From Burkholderiales bacterium (GTDB taxonomy: Bacteria; Pseudomonadota; Gammaproteobacteria; Burkholderiales; Burkholderiaceae_E): a stretch of DNA of 14,087 bases. The stretch is taken from the NCBI GenBank assembly GCA_027489195.1, contig JAIYAG010000104.1, forward strand, positions 1 through 14,087. The letters run 5' to 3'. Below, piece after piece: positions 6,408-13,556 of the stretch; within the stretch, counting starts at the first letter, position 1; each line of letters begins with the position of its first letter. The notes below the pieces were generated by a model that did not search any database, was not told where the DNA came from, and saw only the letters and a list, made by a program, of their open reading frames with translations. The position numbers and the translations under genes are program-made.

Positions 6408-7535
6408 GTGCAGCCGATCGCCATCGTCAGGAAGGGCCGGGGCGCGGTGTCGAATCCGGCCGGCCGCTTCGAGCGCGACGCGCGCGAGCGCATCGACGAC
6501 GGCTGGCCCGCCGACGACGCGGACGGGCCCCCGCCGCCGGCGACCGTGGTCGAGCCGGACGCCGCGCGCTCGATCATCACCCGCAACACCTCGCCCGACA
6601 TCGGCTTCGACGCCTCCATCAACCCCTACCGCGGCTGCGAGCACGGCTGCGTCTACTGCTATGCGCGGCCGGGTCATGCGTTCCTCGGCCTGTCGCCGGG
6701 ACTGGACTTCGAGACCCGGCTCTTCGCCAAGCACCAGGCGGCGGCGCTGCTCGAGGCCGAGCTCGCCGCGCCGCGCTACCGCTGCACCCCGATCGCCATC
6801 GGCACGGTCACCGACGCCTGGCAGCCGGTCGAGCGCGAGCTCAGGCTGACCCGCGGCTGCCTCGAGGTGTTCGCGCGCACCCGGCACCCGGTCTCGCTGA
6901 TCACGAAGTCGAGCGGCGTCGAGCGCGACCTCGACCTGCTGGCGCCGATGGCCCGCGACGGGCTGGCCTGCGCGATGGTCACCCTCACGACGCTCGACCC
7001 GGCGCTGTCGCGGATCCTCGAGCCGCGCGCCCCCGCGCCCTGGCGGCGGCTGCAGACGATCCGCCGGCTCGCCGACGCCGGCGTGCCCGTCGGCGTGTCG
7101 CTCGCGCCGCTGATCCCCTTCGTCAACGAGCCCGAGATCGAGGCCATCCTCGATGCCGCGCACGAGGCCGGCGCCCGCCATGCCAACTACGTGGTGCTGC
7201 GCCTGCCGCACGAGCTCGTCGAGGTGTTCCACGCCTGGCTGGACGAGCACTTCCCAGACAGGCGGGCCCGGGTCGTCGCGCGGCTGCGCGAGATGCGCGG
7301 CGGCCGCGACAACGACCCGCGCTTCGGCTGGCGGATGCGCGGCACGGGGCCGTGGGCCGACATGATCCGGATGCGGATCGACGTCCGCCTGCGTCGTCTG
7401 GGCATCGGCCGCGAGCGACCGAGCCTGCGCAGCGACCTGTTCGAGCCGCCGGCCGCGGCGGGCCGAGGGCAGGGTGCGCCGTCGGCGCCGCGCCACCCGT
7501 CCGCCGCGCCGCCGACCCAGGGGCGCCTGTTCTGA
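6408..7535 (+). CDS. PA0069-family radical SAM protein (SplB/Elp3-like fold)
   Basis: A 375-residue cytoplasmic radical SAM enzyme. The GTG at 6408 is chosen because GGAGG (6397-6401) precedes it by six bases and the product begins MQPIAIVRKGRGAVSNPAGR, the conserved N-terminus. The 4Fe-4S ligands are Cys77, Cys81 and Cys84 in RGCEHGCVYCYAR (CX3CX2C). Following strings fit the family: IAIGTVTDAWQPVERELRLT, VSLITKSSGVERDLDLLAPM, VTLTTLDPALSRILEPRAPA and VSLAPLIPFVNEPEIEAIL. The last 35 residues are Pro/Ala-rich and end in QGRLF. The reaction is unknown; the fold resembles spore photoproduct lyase. A strong LexA box upstream, and my recollection that PA0069 belongs to the Pseudomonas aeruginosa LexA regulon, suggest a role in DNA damage. 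It looks monocistronic. Confidence 0.9.
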   Translation: MQPIAIVRKGRGAVSNPAGRFERDARERIDDGWPADDADGPPPPATVVEPDAARSIITRNTSPDIGFDASINPYRGCEHGCVYCYARPGHAFLGLSPGLDFETRLFAKHQAAALLEAELAAPRYRCTPIAIGTVTDAWQPVERELRLTRGCLEVFARTRHPVSLITKSSGVERDLDLLAPMARDGLACAMVTLTTLDPALSRILEPRAPAPWRRLQTIRRLADAGVPVGVSLAPLIPFVNEPEIEAILDAAHEAGARHANYVVLRLPHELVEVFHAWLDEHFPDRRARVVARLREMRGGRDNDPRFGWRMRGTGPWADMIRMRIDVRLRRLGIGRERPSLRSDLFEPPAAAGRGQGAPSAPRHPSAAPPTQGRLF

Positions 7536-7602
7536 TCGTCGCGTCACGATCGTCGCGTCGTGATCGTCGCGCCTTCATCGTCGCGCCTTGATCGTCGCGT
7601 TG
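7533..7602 (+). repeat. 14-bp tandem repeat, five copies
   Basis: ATCGTCGCG recurs at 7535, 7549, 7563, 7577 and 7591, exactly 14 bases apart. Units read TGATCGTCGCGTCA, CGATCGTCGCGTCG, TGATCGTCGCGCCT, TCATCGTCGCGCCT and TGATCGTCGCGTTG. The first TGA is the stop codon of the radical SAM gene, so the array begins exactly where translation ends. TCACGA (7544-7549) can pair with TCGTGA (7558-7563), but there is no T-run. It may be a slippage-prone minisatellite. Confidence 0.85.
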
Positions 7603-7624
7603 AGCCCGCCCGGAGGTCCGGCGC

Positions 7625-7652
7625 TTGCGTTCGCATCGCGAGCGTCTAGAAT
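7625..7652 (+). promoter_or_regulatory. Candidate sigma70 promoter for the DUF4124-like gene
   Basis: TTGCGT at 7625-7630 and TAGAAT at 7647-7652 are separated by 16 bases. The -10 matches the consensus at five of six positions and the -35 at three of six. It lies about 80 bases before the start codon, leaving a leader that includes the pairing elements at 7666-7710. Confidence 0.5.
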
Positions 7653-7665
7653 CCGGAAAGGTCCT

Positions 7666-7710
7666 GGAAAATCAGGGTGTTAAGTTTTCCGACACCGGTG
7701 CGTCGCACCG
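7666..7710 (+). promoter_or_regulatory. Structured 5' leader: possible pseudoknot plus hairpin
   Basis: GGAAAA (7666-7671) can pair with TTTTCC (7685-7690), and GGTGT (7676-7680) with ACACC (7692-7696). The order A-B-A'-B' is that of an H-type pseudoknot. Overlapping its end, CGGTGC (7696-7701) and GCACCG (7705-7710) form a six-base stem with a GTC loop. The Shine-Dalgarno GGAGG at 7722-7726 follows. No known riboswitch class was recognised. Confidence 0.35.
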
Positions 7711-7731
7711 CGTGGCGGTCCGGAGGCGGTG

Positions 7732-8406
7732 ATGGCTGCAGGGTCGATGGATCGCGGTCGGACGGGCGGTGGACTGAGGGCCGCGCTGGTCGTGGCCGCC
7801 TGCATGGCGAGCGGCACGGGCGTCGCGACGGCGGCGTCGCCGGGCACGCCCGTCGGTGCTGCGGTCGTCGGTGGCGGGCGCGCGATGAGCGCCGACGAGC
7901 TGGCGCGGGCCGGCCGCGCGGTCGGCTCGACCCCGTCCACCACGATCTGGCAGTCGCGCCTGCCCGACGGCACGCTCGAGCTGAGCGACCGCCCGCCGCC
8001 GGCAGGGGCCTCGCAGGTCGGGCAGCGCAGCTACGTGATGCCCACCGAGGGCGCGGCCCGCCAGCGGGCCGATGCCGAGCGCGACTACTGGCGCAAGCAG
8101 GCCGAGGGCTTCAACCGCCGCCAGCAGGACCGCGACCGGCTCGAGCAGGCCGAGGCCGAGCGCCGCGCACGCAGCCAGCCGCAGCCGGTCTATGCCGATG
8201 CCGGTGCGCCGGTCTGGTACGGCGCGCCTCGGGTGCGGCCGTGGCCCGGCCACGGCGGCGCGTACTTCCCCCCGCCGAACGGTGCGGTCACGCTGCCGGC
8301 GCCGGTCCAGGGCAGCGGCGGCTCGGCCTACACCAGCTCGCCCGGGGCCGTCCAGGGGCGCGCCACCGGCGGCTTCATCGGCAGCGGCTTCGCCACCGGT
8401 CGCTGA
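7732..8406 (+). CDS. Exported DUF4124-like hypothetical protein
   Basis: A 224-residue protein from the ATG at 7732, five bases after GGAGG (7722-7726); an overlapping GTG at 7729 is too close to that site. The N-terminus is basic, then hydrophobic (LRAALVVAACMASGTGVATA) and ends near an Ala-rich site, as in a Sec signal peptide, so the product is probably periplasmic or surface-exposed. The segment TTIWQSRLPDGTLELSDRPP resembles the short DUF4124 motif (a Tyr/Trp-x-x-x-DG-x-x-x-x-SDRP pattern) common in proteobacterial envelope proteins. Residues about 100-150 are charged and Arg/Gln/Glu-rich, likely helical (RQRADAERDYWRKQAEGFNR). The tail is rich in Gly, Pro and Ser. Function is unknown. 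It precedes rpsP, which has its own promoter candidate. Confidence 0.7.
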   Translation: MAAGSMDRGRTGGGLRAALVVAACMASGTGVATAASPGTPVGAAVVGGGRAMSADELARAGRAVGSTPSTTIWQSRLPDGTLELSDRPPPAGASQVGQRSYVMPTEGAARQRADAERDYWRKQAEGFNRRQQDRDRLEQAEAERRARSQPQPVYADAGAPVWYGAPRVRPWPGHGGAYFPPPNGAVTLPAPVQGSGGSAYTSSPGAVQGRATGGFIGSGFATGR

Positions 8407-8421
8407 TCCCTTCGTCGGGGC

Positions 8422-8451
8422 TTCACCGCGAGGCCGTTAATCGGCTATCAT
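8422..8451 (+). promoter_or_regulatory. Candidate promoter of the rpsP operon
   Basis: TTCACC at 8422-8427 (four of six to TTGACA) and TATCAT at 8446-8451 (five of six to TATAAT) are 18 bases apart. The -10 lies 34 bases before the rpsP ATG at 8486, the expected place for a ribosomal operon promoter. Confidence 0.55.
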
Positions 8452-8485
8452 CGTGGGTTTCCCGGAAAGTCTGCAAGGAACCCAG

Positions 8486-8764
8486 ATGGTCGTTCTGCGT
8501 CTCTCGCGCGGCGGTGCCAAGGCCCGCCCGTTCTTCAACGTCGTTGCCACCGACAGCCGCAACCGTCGTGACGGTCGCTTCATCGAGCGGCTCGGCTTCT
8601 ACAACCCGATCGCCTCGGGCAGCGAGCAGGGCCTTCGCCTGTCGCTCGAGCGCATCGAGTACTGGAAGAGCCATGGCGCGCAGGTCTCGCCGACCGTGCA
8701 GCGCCTGATCAAGCAGTTCGCCAAGCAAGCCGCAGCACCGGCCTCGGCACCGGCCGCGGCCTGA
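8486..8764 (+). CDS. rpsP: 30S ribosomal protein S16
   Basis: A 92-residue product of normal S16 length, a structural protein of the 30S subunit needed for its assembly. MVVLRLSRGGAKARPFFNVV, RNRRDGRFIERLGFYNP and LERIEYWKSHGAQVSPTVQ are the classic S16 sequence; a short Ala/Pro-rich tail ends the protein. The ATG at 8486 is preceded by AAGGAA, and the alternative in-frame start upstream lacks support. First gene of the rpsP-rimM-trmD-rplS cluster, 47 bases before rimM. Confidence 0.98.
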   Translation: MVVLRLSRGGAKARPFFNVVATDSRNRRDGRFIERLGFYNPIASGSEQGLRLSLERIEYWKSHGAQVSPTVQRLIKQFAKQAAAPASAPAAA

Positions 8765-8811
8765 GCCGCGCGAGCGGCACGCCGCCCGGCGAGGCTGCGA
8801 TCGAGGCCCCG

Positions 8812-9396
8812 GTGGATCCCCAGGATCCTGCCATCGTCCCGGAACCGGGGCAGGGCGGTGTCTCCGTCGTCCGTGACCCTCGGCGCACCGTGCCGCTCGG
8901 CCGGATCGTCGATGCCTGGGGCGTTCGCGGCTGGGTCAAGGTGGAGCCGTTCGCCGGCGCGGGTGACACCGCGCTGCTGGGCGCCTCGGTCTGGCACCTG
9001 CAGCGTCCGGCCGCGCCCGCGCATCCCCCGATCGACCGCTGGCTGACGCTCGAACGCTCGCGTCGCCATGCGTCCACGGTGGTCGCCAAGCCCGAGGGGG
9101 TCGAGGACCGCACCGGCGCGCTGGCCCTGAAGGGGGCCGAGGTGGGCGTGCGCCGGATGGACTTCCCGCCGCTGCCCGAGGGCGAGGTCTACTGGGTCGA
9201 CCTCGAGGGCTGTGCGGTGGTGAACGAGGCGGGCGAGTCGTTCGGCACGGTGGTGTCCGTGGACGATCACGGCGCGCACCCGATCATCGAGACCGACACC
9301 GGCCACCTGATCCCGTTCGTGGACGCCTATGTCATCGATGCCGTACCCGCCGAAGGGCGGATCGTCGTCGACTGGCAGGCCGACTGGTCGCGCTGA
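8812..9396 (+). CDS. rimM: Ribosome maturation factor RimM
   Basis: A 194-residue cytoplasmic factor that binds S19 in the 30S head and helps process 16S rRNA. The N-terminal domain contains VPLGRIVDAWGVRGWVKVEPF; the C-terminal PRC-barrel contains EGEVYWVDLEGCAVVNEAGE, VDDHGAHPIIET and LIPFVDAYVIDAV, all family hallmarks. The GTG at 8812 follows GAGG (8803-8806) by five bases. It gives a roughly 26-residue extension before the conserved domain; a GTG at 8890 in the same frame would begin exactly at the domain but lacks spacing support. Thirty-two bases separate the stop from trmD. Confidence 0.96.
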   Translation: MDPQDPAIVPEPGQGGVSVVRDPRRTVPLGRIVDAWGVRGWVKVEPFAGAGDTALLGASVWHLQRPAAPAHPPIDRWLTLERSRRHASTVVAKPEGVEDRTGALALKGAEVGVRRMDFPPLPEGEVYWVDLEGCAVVNEAGESFGTVVSVDDHGAHPIIETDTGHLIPFVDAYVIDAVPAEGRIVVDWQADWSR

Positions 9397-9428
9397 TCCC
9401 GGGTCTGCCGGGAGCGCCGCTGCACGCG

Positions 9429-10178
9429 ATGGACATCGAGGTCGTCACGCTCTTTCCCGAGATGGTCGAGCCCGCGGCGGGCTTCGGCGTGACCGGGCGT
9501 GCCATCGAGCGCGGCATCTGGCGGCTGCGCTGCTGGAATCCTCGCGATCACGCCCCCGACGCCTACCGGCGGGTCGACGACCGGCCGTTCGGCGGCGGTC
9601 CCGGCATGGTGATGCTGCCCGAGCCCCTGTCGGCCTGCCTCGGGGCGATGCATGCCCGGCGCGAGGCCGACGCGGGCGCCCGCGCGCATGTTGTCCATCT
9701 GTCGCCGCGGGGAGCGCCGATCACGCAGCGGCGCGTCGCCGAGCTGGCCGCGCTGCCGGCCCTGGCGCTGCTCTGCAGCCGCTACGAAGGGGTCGACCAG
9801 CGCCTGCTCGACGCCGCGGTCGACGAGGAGCTGTCGGTCGGCGACTTCGTCGTCTCCGGTGGCGAACTGCCCGCCCTGTCGCTGATCGACGCGGTGGTCC
9901 GGCTGCTGCCGGGCGTCATGACCGACGGCGCCTCCCCCCAGCAGGACTCGTTCTCCGACGGCCTGCTCGAAGGCCCGCACTACACGCGCCCCGAGACCTG
10001 GGGCGGCACGCCCGTGCCGGCGGTGCTGATGTCCGGCCACCACGCGAAGATCGCCCGCTGGCGGCGGGAGCAGGCGCTGCGCACGACCGCCGAGCGCAGA
10101 CCCGAGCTGATCGAGCAGGCGAGGCGGGAACACCGGCTGTCGGCGCAGGACGAAGCACTCCTGCGAGGAATGAGCTAG
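9429..10178 (+). CDS. trmD: tRNA (guanine-N1-)-methyltransferase
   Basis: A 249-residue SPOUT-class enzyme that uses S-adenosylmethionine to make m1G at position 37 of tRNAs, preventing +1 frameshifting. The start MDIEVVTLFPEMV, DRPFGGGPGM (51-60), LSPRGAPITQ (91-100), CSRYEGVDQR (116-125) and SVGDFVVSGGE (136-146) form the trefoil-knot cofactor site. DSF (Asp173 the likely catalytic acid/base) and GLLEGPHYTRPETWGG follow. Length is normal. No Shine-Dalgarno is at ideal spacing; GGGAG at 9410-9414 is 14 bases from the ATG, so translation may rely on coupling to rimM. The TAG stop overlaps a TAGAAT hexamer (10176-10181) that may serve the downstream rplS leader. Confidence 0.98.
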   Translation: MDIEVVTLFPEMVEPAAGFGVTGRAIERGIWRLRCWNPRDHAPDAYRRVDDRPFGGGPGMVMLPEPLSACLGAMHARREADAGARAHVVHLSPRGAPITQRRVAELAALPALALLCSRYEGVDQRLLDAAVDEELSVGDFVVSGGELPALSLIDAVVRLLPGVMTDGASPQQDSFSDGLLEGPHYTRPETWGGTPVPAVLMSGHHAKIARWRREQALRTTAERRPELIEQARREHRLSAQDEALLRGMS

Positions 10179-10330
10179 AATCGAGGGCTTTGCGACGTCC
10201 GCCCGCCGGACGCGCGAAAAAATCGACGCAAGAACGAAGCAACACCGAAGCACGCCATCCTCTGCCCCGGGCATTCCGGTCTCGAACCGGCCCTCCCAAC
10301 AATCCGGCGCACGATGGTCTGGAGCCCCAC
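10179..10330 (+). promoter_or_regulatory. rplS leader region with two hairpins
   Basis: The 152 bases between trmD and rplS contain no gene. TAGAAT at 10176-10181 resembles a -10 box but has no good -35. CGTCCG (10196-10201) pairs with CGGACG (10207-10212), and CCGGT (10276-10280) with ACCGG (10286-10290). A GAAAAAA run after the first stem is not a terminator on this strand. The length and pairing would suit an internal promoter and an autoregulatory r-protein leader, but neither is shown. Confidence 0.35.
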
Positions 10331-10720
10331 ATGGATGTCATCAAGCAGCTCGAGCAGGAAGAGAGCGCTCGCCTGAACAAGACGATCCCGGTCTTCGCCC
10401 CCGGCGACACCGTGATCGTCAACGTCAACGTGGTCGAGGGCACGCGCAAGCGTGTCCAGGCCTACGAGGGCGTGGTCATCGCCAAGCGCAACCGCAGCCT
10501 GAATTCCTCGTTCATCGTCCGCAAGATCTCCTCGGGCGAGGGCGTGGAGCGGACGTTCCAGCTGTACTCGCCGCTGATCGCCTCGATCGAGGTCAAGCGC
10601 CGTGGCGACGTGCGCCGCGCGAAGCTGTACTACCTGCGTCAGCGCTCGGGCAAATCGGCGCGGATCAAGGAAAAGCTCCCGGGACGCGCGCCCGTCGCAT
10701 CGGCCGCGCAGCCGAAGTGA
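10331..10720 (+). CDS. rplS: 50S ribosomal protein L19
   Basis: A 129-residue L19, located at the 30S-50S interface. MDVIKQLEQEESARLNKTIP, FAPGDTVIVNVNVVEGTRKR, QAYEGVVIAKRNRSLNSSF, VRKISSGEGVERTFQLYSPL and VKRRGDVRRAKLYYLRQRSG are classic. A lysine/Ala-rich tail extends slightly beyond the core. GGAG at 10321-10324 lies six bases before the ATG. Fourth gene of the cluster; the Nudix gene begins 19 bases after its stop. Confidence 0.98.
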   Translation: MDVIKQLEQEESARLNKTIPVFAPGDTVIVNVNVVEGTRKRVQAYEGVVIAKRNRSLNSSFIVRKISSGEGVERTFQLYSPLIASIEVKRRGDVRRAKLYYLRQRSGKSARIKEKLPGRAPVASAAQPK

Positions 10721-10739
10721 TGCGGGCGCCGGCCGCGCG

Positions 10740-11513
10740 ATGAGCGCGGCCGACCGTCCGACGCGGCGCGCCCCCGGCGCGCCCGCGTCCGCCGGCCGAG
10801 CGTCTGCTGCGGCCGACCCGAGCACGATCCGCCGGTCCAGCCTGGACCCGCGCGATGCACCGATCGACGACACCGTCGCGGCCCTGCCGCCGGTGCCGGC
10901 CGAGCGGCTGCACCCCGACGCCCTGCGCGAGCGCTTCCATCACCCCCCGGTGTGGACGCCCGAATTCATCGACGACCGCTGGCGGCTCGGCCCTGACACG
11001 CCGCGCCCGGCCGCCGTGCTGGTCCCGCTGGTGCCGCGCGGGGACGGTCTGTCGGTGATGCTCACCGTGCGCACCGCGCACCTGTCGGCGCATGCCGGCC
11101 AGATCGCCTTCCCCGGCGGGCGCACCGAGCCGCAGGACGGCTCGCCGGTGGGCACGGCGCTGCGCGAGACCGAGGAAGAGATCGGCCTGGCGCGCGCCCG
11201 CGTCGAGGTGCTGGGCCAGTTGCCGACCTACACCACCGGCACCGGGTTCATCGTCACGCCGGTGGTCGGTCTCGTCGACGCCGAGCACCGGCTCGAGCCC
11301 GACGCGAACGAGGTGGCCGAGGTCTTCGAGGTGCCGCTCGCGTTCCTGCTGGACCCGGCGAACCACCAGCGCCGCCTCTACCGCTGGAGCGACGGCCTCG
11401 AGCGCAGCTTCCTCGCGATGCCCTGGCGGCGGCCGGAGGACGGCCGCGAGTTCTTCGTCTGGGGCGTCACCGCCGCGATGCTGCGCAACCTCTACCGTTA
11501 CATCGCGGCCTGA
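10740..11513 (+). CDS. CoA pyrophosphatase, Nudix family (NudL-like)
   Basis: A 257-residue Nudix hydrolase predicted to split CoA and its derivatives into 3',5'-ADP and 4'-phosphopantetheine. The CoA-Nudix signature precedes the Nudix box: MLTVRTAHLSAHAGQIAFPG, close to the LLTxR-x4-R-x3-G-x3-FPGG pattern, with Ser where the pattern has Arg. The Nudix helix is ALRETEEEIGL, with metal ligands Glu143, Glu146 and Glu147. The box has a few extra residues between FPGG and the helix, as is usual for this subfamily. Start choice is uncertain: the ATG at 10740 gives about 50 poorly conserved N-terminal residues and no clear Shine-Dalgarno. It is likely co-transcribed with rplS. Confidence 0.88.
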   Translation: MSAADRPTRRAPGAPASAGRASAAADPSTIRRSSLDPRDAPIDDTVAALPPVPAERLHPDALRERFHHPPVWTPEFIDDRWRLGPDTPRPAAVLVPLVPRGDGLSVMLTVRTAHLSAHAGQIAFPGGRTEPQDGSPVGTALRETEEEIGLARARVEVLGQLPTYTTGTGFIVTPVVGLVDAEHRLEPDANEVAEVFEVPLAFLLDPANHQRRLYRWSDGLERSFLAMPWRRPEDGREFFVWGVTAAMLRNLYRYIAA

Positions 11514-11535
11514 GCGCGGTCGGTATCATCCGCCC

Positions 11536-12603
11536 ATGGGCTTCGTCGCACTGATCCTGGCGCTCGTGCTCGAGCAGATGCGCCCGCTGCCGCGCGACAA
11601 CGGCGTGCACCGCTCGGCCGGGGCGGTCACCGACGCGATCGCGGGCGCGACCGATGCCGGCCAGTGGCGCCACGGCGCCTTCGGCTGGGGACTCGCGGTC
11701 GGCGTCGCCGTCGTCGGCATCTGGCTCGCGCAGGTGCTGCTCGAGCTGATCGGGGTGCTGCCGGTGCTGGCGCTGCACGTGCTGGTGCTCTACCACACGG
11801 TCGGCTTCCGGCAGTTCAGCCACGCGTTCACCGAGATCCAGCTCGCGCTCGCCGCGAGCGACTCCGAAGGCGCGCGCCAGGCCCTGCAGGGATGGATCCG
11901 CCAGCGCGACCCGGACTTCGCGATCGGCGAGCTGCCGGTCGACGAGCTCTGCCGGATGGCGATCGCGCATGCGCTGATCGCGGCTCACCGTCACGTGTTC
12001 GGCCCGCTCTTCTGGTACATCCTGCTGCCCGGCGCGATCGGCCCGGTGATGTACCGCGCCGCGCAGTTCCTCGCCGAGCACTGGGCACGCGGCGGGCATC
12101 CGGCGCGCGAGGTGGCGCCGGACACCCTGGTGGCTGCGGTCGGCGCCGCGGCCAGCGCGCCGTCCGTGCCGCTCACCCCGGCCGCCGAGCCCTACGGCCG
12201 CTTCGCCGCTCGCGCGTACCGGGTGCTCGACTGGCTGCCGGTGCGGCTGTCGGCAGCGGGCTTCGCCGTGGTCGGCAACTTCGAGGACGCGGTCTACTGC
12301 TGGCGCGCCGCCTCGGCGGTGCGCGGCGGCGACGAGCAGCGCCGGCTGTTGCTGATGACCGGCGGCGGCGCCCTCGGCCTGAGGATCGCCGACGCCCGCG
12401 TCGAGGCGGAGGTCCGCGGCGACGCGGCCGCGCTCGATGCCGACCCGTCGCTGTCGGGCGGCGCCCCGAGCGGCTTCGACTGGGCGGGCAGCCCGCCGGA
12501 CGCCACCGGCCTGCGCAGCGCGGTCGGCCTGGTGTGGCGCTCGGTGGTGCTGTGGATCGGGCTCTTCGCGATGCTCACCATCGCGAACTGGCTGGGTCGC
12601 TGA
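11536..12603 (+). CDS. CobD/CbiB-family membrane protein
   Basis: A 355-residue membrane protein of the CobD/CbiB/AmpE-like family common in Burkholderiales next to rsgA. Hydrophobic segments lie at the N-terminus, at about 47-85 (GLAVGVAVVGIWLAQVLLEL and following), at about 155-175 and at the C-terminal end (VVLWIGLFAMLTIANWL). Family strings include YHTVGFRQFSHAFTEI, HRHVFGPLFWYILLPGAIGP, LDWLPVRLSAAGFAVVGNFE and a Cys-Trp pair. True CbiB makes adenosylcobinamide phosphate, but no cobalamin gene is nearby, so an envelope or AmpE-like role is equally possible. The ATG at 11536 is 22 bases after the Nudix stop. The gene converges on rsgA. Confidence 0.78.
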   Translation: MGFVALILALVLEQMRPLPRDNGVHRSAGAVTDAIAGATDAGQWRHGAFGWGLAVGVAVVGIWLAQVLLELIGVLPVLALHVLVLYHTVGFRQFSHAFTEIQLALAASDSEGARQALQGWIRQRDPDFAIGELPVDELCRMAIAHALIAAHRHVFGPLFWYILLPGAIGPVMYRAAQFLAEHWARGGHPAREVAPDTLVAAVGAAASAPSVPLTPAAEPYGRFAARAYRVLDWLPVRLSAAGFAVVGNFEDAVYCWRAASAVRGGDEQRRLLLMTGGGALGLRIADARVEAEVRGDAAALDADPSLSGGAPSGFDWAGSPPDATGLRSAVGLVWRSVVLWIGLFAMLTIANWLGR

Positions 12604-12619
12604 CCGACGCGCGTCAGCG
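12598..12619. terminator. Hairpin spanning both convergent stop codons
   Basis: CGCTGAC (12598-12604) pairs with GTCAGCG (12613-12619) across an eight-base loop. The stem contains the stop of the CobD-family gene and the stop of rsgA on the other strand. There is no T-run on either strand, so it is at best a weak bidirectional terminator or mRNA 3'-end stabiliser. Confidence 0.4.
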
Positions 12620-13525
12620 CTCGCGCGCGCCGTCGCGCAGCTGCTCGTACAGCGTGTGCCGACGGGTGTCGATGCGGCCCTCGGCCACCGCCGTGCGGAT
12701 CGCGCAGCCCGGCTCGTGGCGGTGCGTGCAGTTGTAGAACCGGCAGTGCCCGAGCAGCGGCTGGAACTCCCGCATGCCGTGCTCGAGCTCGGTGGCCGAC
12801 AGGTGCGCGAGGCCGAACACCTGGAAGCCCGGCGAGTCGATCAGCCGGCCGCCGCCGGCGAGGTCGAAGGCGCGGGTGAAGGTGGTCGTGTGCTTGCCGG
12901 TCTGCAGCGCCTCGGAGATGGTCTGCGTGGCAAGGGCCGCATCCGGCACCAGCAGGTTCACCAGCGTCGACTTGCCCATGCCGCTCTGCCCGAGCAGCAG
13001 CGTCGTGCGCCCGCCGAGCTCGGGCCGCAGCCGTGCGATCGTCTCTTCGGGCTCGGCCTTCGCGGCGATGCGGAACACCGGATAGCCGAGCGACTCGTAG
13101 ACGTGCAGCCGCGGCTCGATCGACTCGAGCGCGCCGGGCACGTCGGCCTTGGTCGCGATCAGCAGGCACTCGATGCCTTCGCGCTCGGCGGCGATCAGCA
13201 CCCGCACCAGCAGCTCCTCCGAGAAGGGCGGCTCGCCGCTGATGACGATCGCGGCGCGATCGAGGTTGGCGGCCAACGCCTTCTCGCGGCGGTCGTCGCT
13301 GCGGCGCAGGAGGTTGCGGCGCGGCATCACCGTCTCGATCACCGCCTGCCCGGAACCGAGGTCGCGCCAGGCGACCCGGTCGCCTGCGACCACGTCGCCA
13401 CGGCGCCCGCGCGTGACCGCGCTGCGCTCGCCGCCTCCGCCGTTCTCGTCGTCGCCATCGAGCCGCAGCCAGAACTGTCGCCCGTAGGCGGCCAGCACGG
13501 TGGCGTGCGCCAGGGCCTCGCTCAA
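12614..13525 (-). CDS. rsgA: Ribosome small-subunit-dependent GTPase A
   Basis: A 303-residue circularly permuted GTPase that checks late 30S maturation near the decoding site. An N-terminal OB-fold (about 8-70) is followed by GTPase motifs in permuted order: G4 TKAD (125-128), G1 GQSGMGKST (179-187) and G3 DSPG (230-233). The C-terminal zinc motif has Cys261, Cys266, His268 and Cys274 in CRFYNCTHRHEPGC. Start is uncertain: TTG at 13525 gives this length; GTG at 13498 would remove nine residues; neither has a clear Shine-Dalgarno. It is last in a leftward group, 31 bases after the pterin dehydratase stop. Confidence 0.96.
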   Translation of the reverse strand: MSEALAHATVLAAYGRQFWLRLDGDDENGGGGERSAVTRGRRGDVVAGDRVAWRDLGSGQAVIETVMPRRNLLRRSDDRREKALAANLDRAAIVISGEPPFSEELLVRVLIAAEREGIECLLIATKADVPGALESIEPRLHVYESLGYPVFRIAAKAEPEETIARLRPELGGRTTLLLGQSGMGKSTLVNLLVPDAALATQTISEALQTGKHTTTFTRAFDLAGGGRLIDSPGFQVFGLAHLSATELEHGMREFQPLLGHCRFYNCTHRHEPGCAIRTAVAEGRIDTRRHTLYEQLRDGARER

Positions 13526-13556
13526 GGCGTGCGCCGCATCGGCCGTGCCGGGTGCG

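Noticed and set aside
5952..7547. Reverse-strand open frame of 531 codons opposite the radical SAM gene
   Set aside because: Shadow translation without motifs; it also crosses the LexA box and promoter.
7533..7602. CRISPR array
   Set aside because: Units are 14 bases, contiguous and without unique spacers, so this is a simple tandem repeat.
10196..10217. Hairpin followed by an A-run as a terminator after trmD
   Set aside because: The run is A, not T, on the coding strand, and a reverse-strand terminator would have no gene to serve.
11536..12603. Firm annotation as cobalamin biosynthesis gene cobD/cbiB
   Set aside because: Family membership is visible, but no cobalamin genes are near and AmpE-like relatives have other roles.
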